This document shows positions 11,831-12,159 of a DNA stretch of 12,159 nt, in pieces. Position 1 is the stretch's first letter, and every line of letters starts with the position of its first letter. Source of the DNA: Asticcacaulis sp. (lineage in GTDB: Bacteria > Pseudomonadota > Alphaproteobacteria > Caulobacterales > Caulobacteraceae); contig NZ_JAIWNX010000023.1 in assembly GCF_020217185.1 (NCBI RefSeq), positions 1 through 12,159 on the forward strand. Direction: 5' to 3'. A model generated the notes under the pieces. It saw only the letters and a program-made list of their open reading frames with translations. It searched no databases and was not told the DNA's origin. A program made the translations under genes and the position numbers.

Positions 11831-12159
11831 ATGACCGAGACGACGGACATGGCAGGCTCTCTAACCCCCGAACGGCGGCGCGAACATTTGCGCGCCTATG
11901 CGGACCGGATGCTGCTGGCCTTAAGCGCGATGGACGCGCCCGAAACGCCGGACGCGGTCGCCAAGGGCATCCGCACGGCGCTGATGATCGAGCGCCTCTA
12001 TGCCCGCTGCGACGCCTCTCAGGCACAGGCGCACAAGCACGCTATCGCCGCCATCGAGGATCAGGTAAAGCTGAAAAACAAACTCGAATGGTCCGGAAAC
12101 TGGCTGGACAAGGCGCCGGACGTGCCCTTCATCACGCTCAAATCCGATGCGCTGAAAGG
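11831..12159 (+). CDS. Unknown cytoplasmic protein, 5' part only
   Basis: An open frame from ATG 11831 to the window end, at least 109 residues, beginning MTETTDMAGSLTPERRREHL. It is predicted to be mostly helical and charged (TPERRREHLRAYADRMLLAL about residues 11-31, and RTALMIERLYARCD about 48-61), with no signal peptide or membrane segment. GC-rich codons and an alpha-like composition support a real gene. No Shine-Dalgarno sequence precedes the ATG (TTTTGGGC), and the next ATG at 11849 is a possible alternative. I do not recognise a family; a helix-rich DNA- or regulator-associated protein is possible but unsupported. Confidence 0.6.
   Translation, partial: MTETTDMAGSLTPERRREHLRAYADRMLLALSAMDAPETPDAVAKGIRTALMIERLYARCDASQAQAHKHAIAAIEDQVKLKNKLEWSGNWLDKAPDVPFITLKSDALK

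Noticed and set aside
1..12159. CRISPR array, tRNA, rRNA or intact insertion sequence
   Set aside because: No regularly spaced repeats, no cloverleaf-like sequence and no transposase motifs were seen.

Overview
The window looks like chromosomal DNA from an alphaproteobacterium, most likely the Caulobacterales (Caulobacteraceae such as Asticcacaulis, Brevundimonas or Caulobacter; this is inference). The main clues are rpsU divergent from a COQ9-family gene, dgt divergent from an ErpA-type carrier, BrnT/BrnA, DUF1801 and DUF4157-like neighbours, GC near 60-65 % in most genes, and several ATG starts that directly follow a -10 box, as in the leaderless transcripts common in Caulobacter.

Layout. 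1-787 (-): 5'-proximal part of an unknown secreted protein that runs off the left edge. 906-1818 (+): a small HExxH protein and a DUF1801 protein. 1899-3349 (+): two tandem paralogous exported proteins of unknown function, one with a Sec-type and one with a Tat-type signal peptide, separated by a strong hairpin. 3365-3853 (-): a four-helix membrane protein. 3974-4514 (+): a brnT-brnA toxin-antitoxin operon under a palindromic operator, ending inside a MITE-like repeat (4511-4616). 4618-5013 (-): a YciA-type thioesterase. 5140-5367 (-): rpsU, apparently starting at CTG. 5651-6298 (+): COQ9-family gene. 6295-7870 (-): purE-purK. 7985-9176 (+): a GGDEF diguanylate cyclase and a VOC-fold protein. 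9205-10380 (-): dgt. 10510-10836 (+): ErpA-type Fe-S carrier. 11004-11579 (-): an AT-rich gene for an unknown exported protein, probably acquired. 11831-end (+): start of an unknown gene.

Most identified genes are housekeeping: purine synthesis (purE/purK), dNTP control (dgt), Fe-S assembly (erpA), ubiquinone synthesis (COQ9), translation (rpsU). The accessory content is brnTA, the MITE-like repeat, the tandem exported paralogs and the AT-rich gene near the right end.

The most notable points are: a repeated leaderless-promoter geometry; the CTG start of rpsU with a hairpin in its leader; the triple half-site operator in front of brnT; the twice-occurring palindrome TTTGCAATGCAAA; and the Sec/Tat paralog pair. 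No CRISPR array, tRNA, rRNA or intact insertion sequence was seen, and no clearly new defence system.
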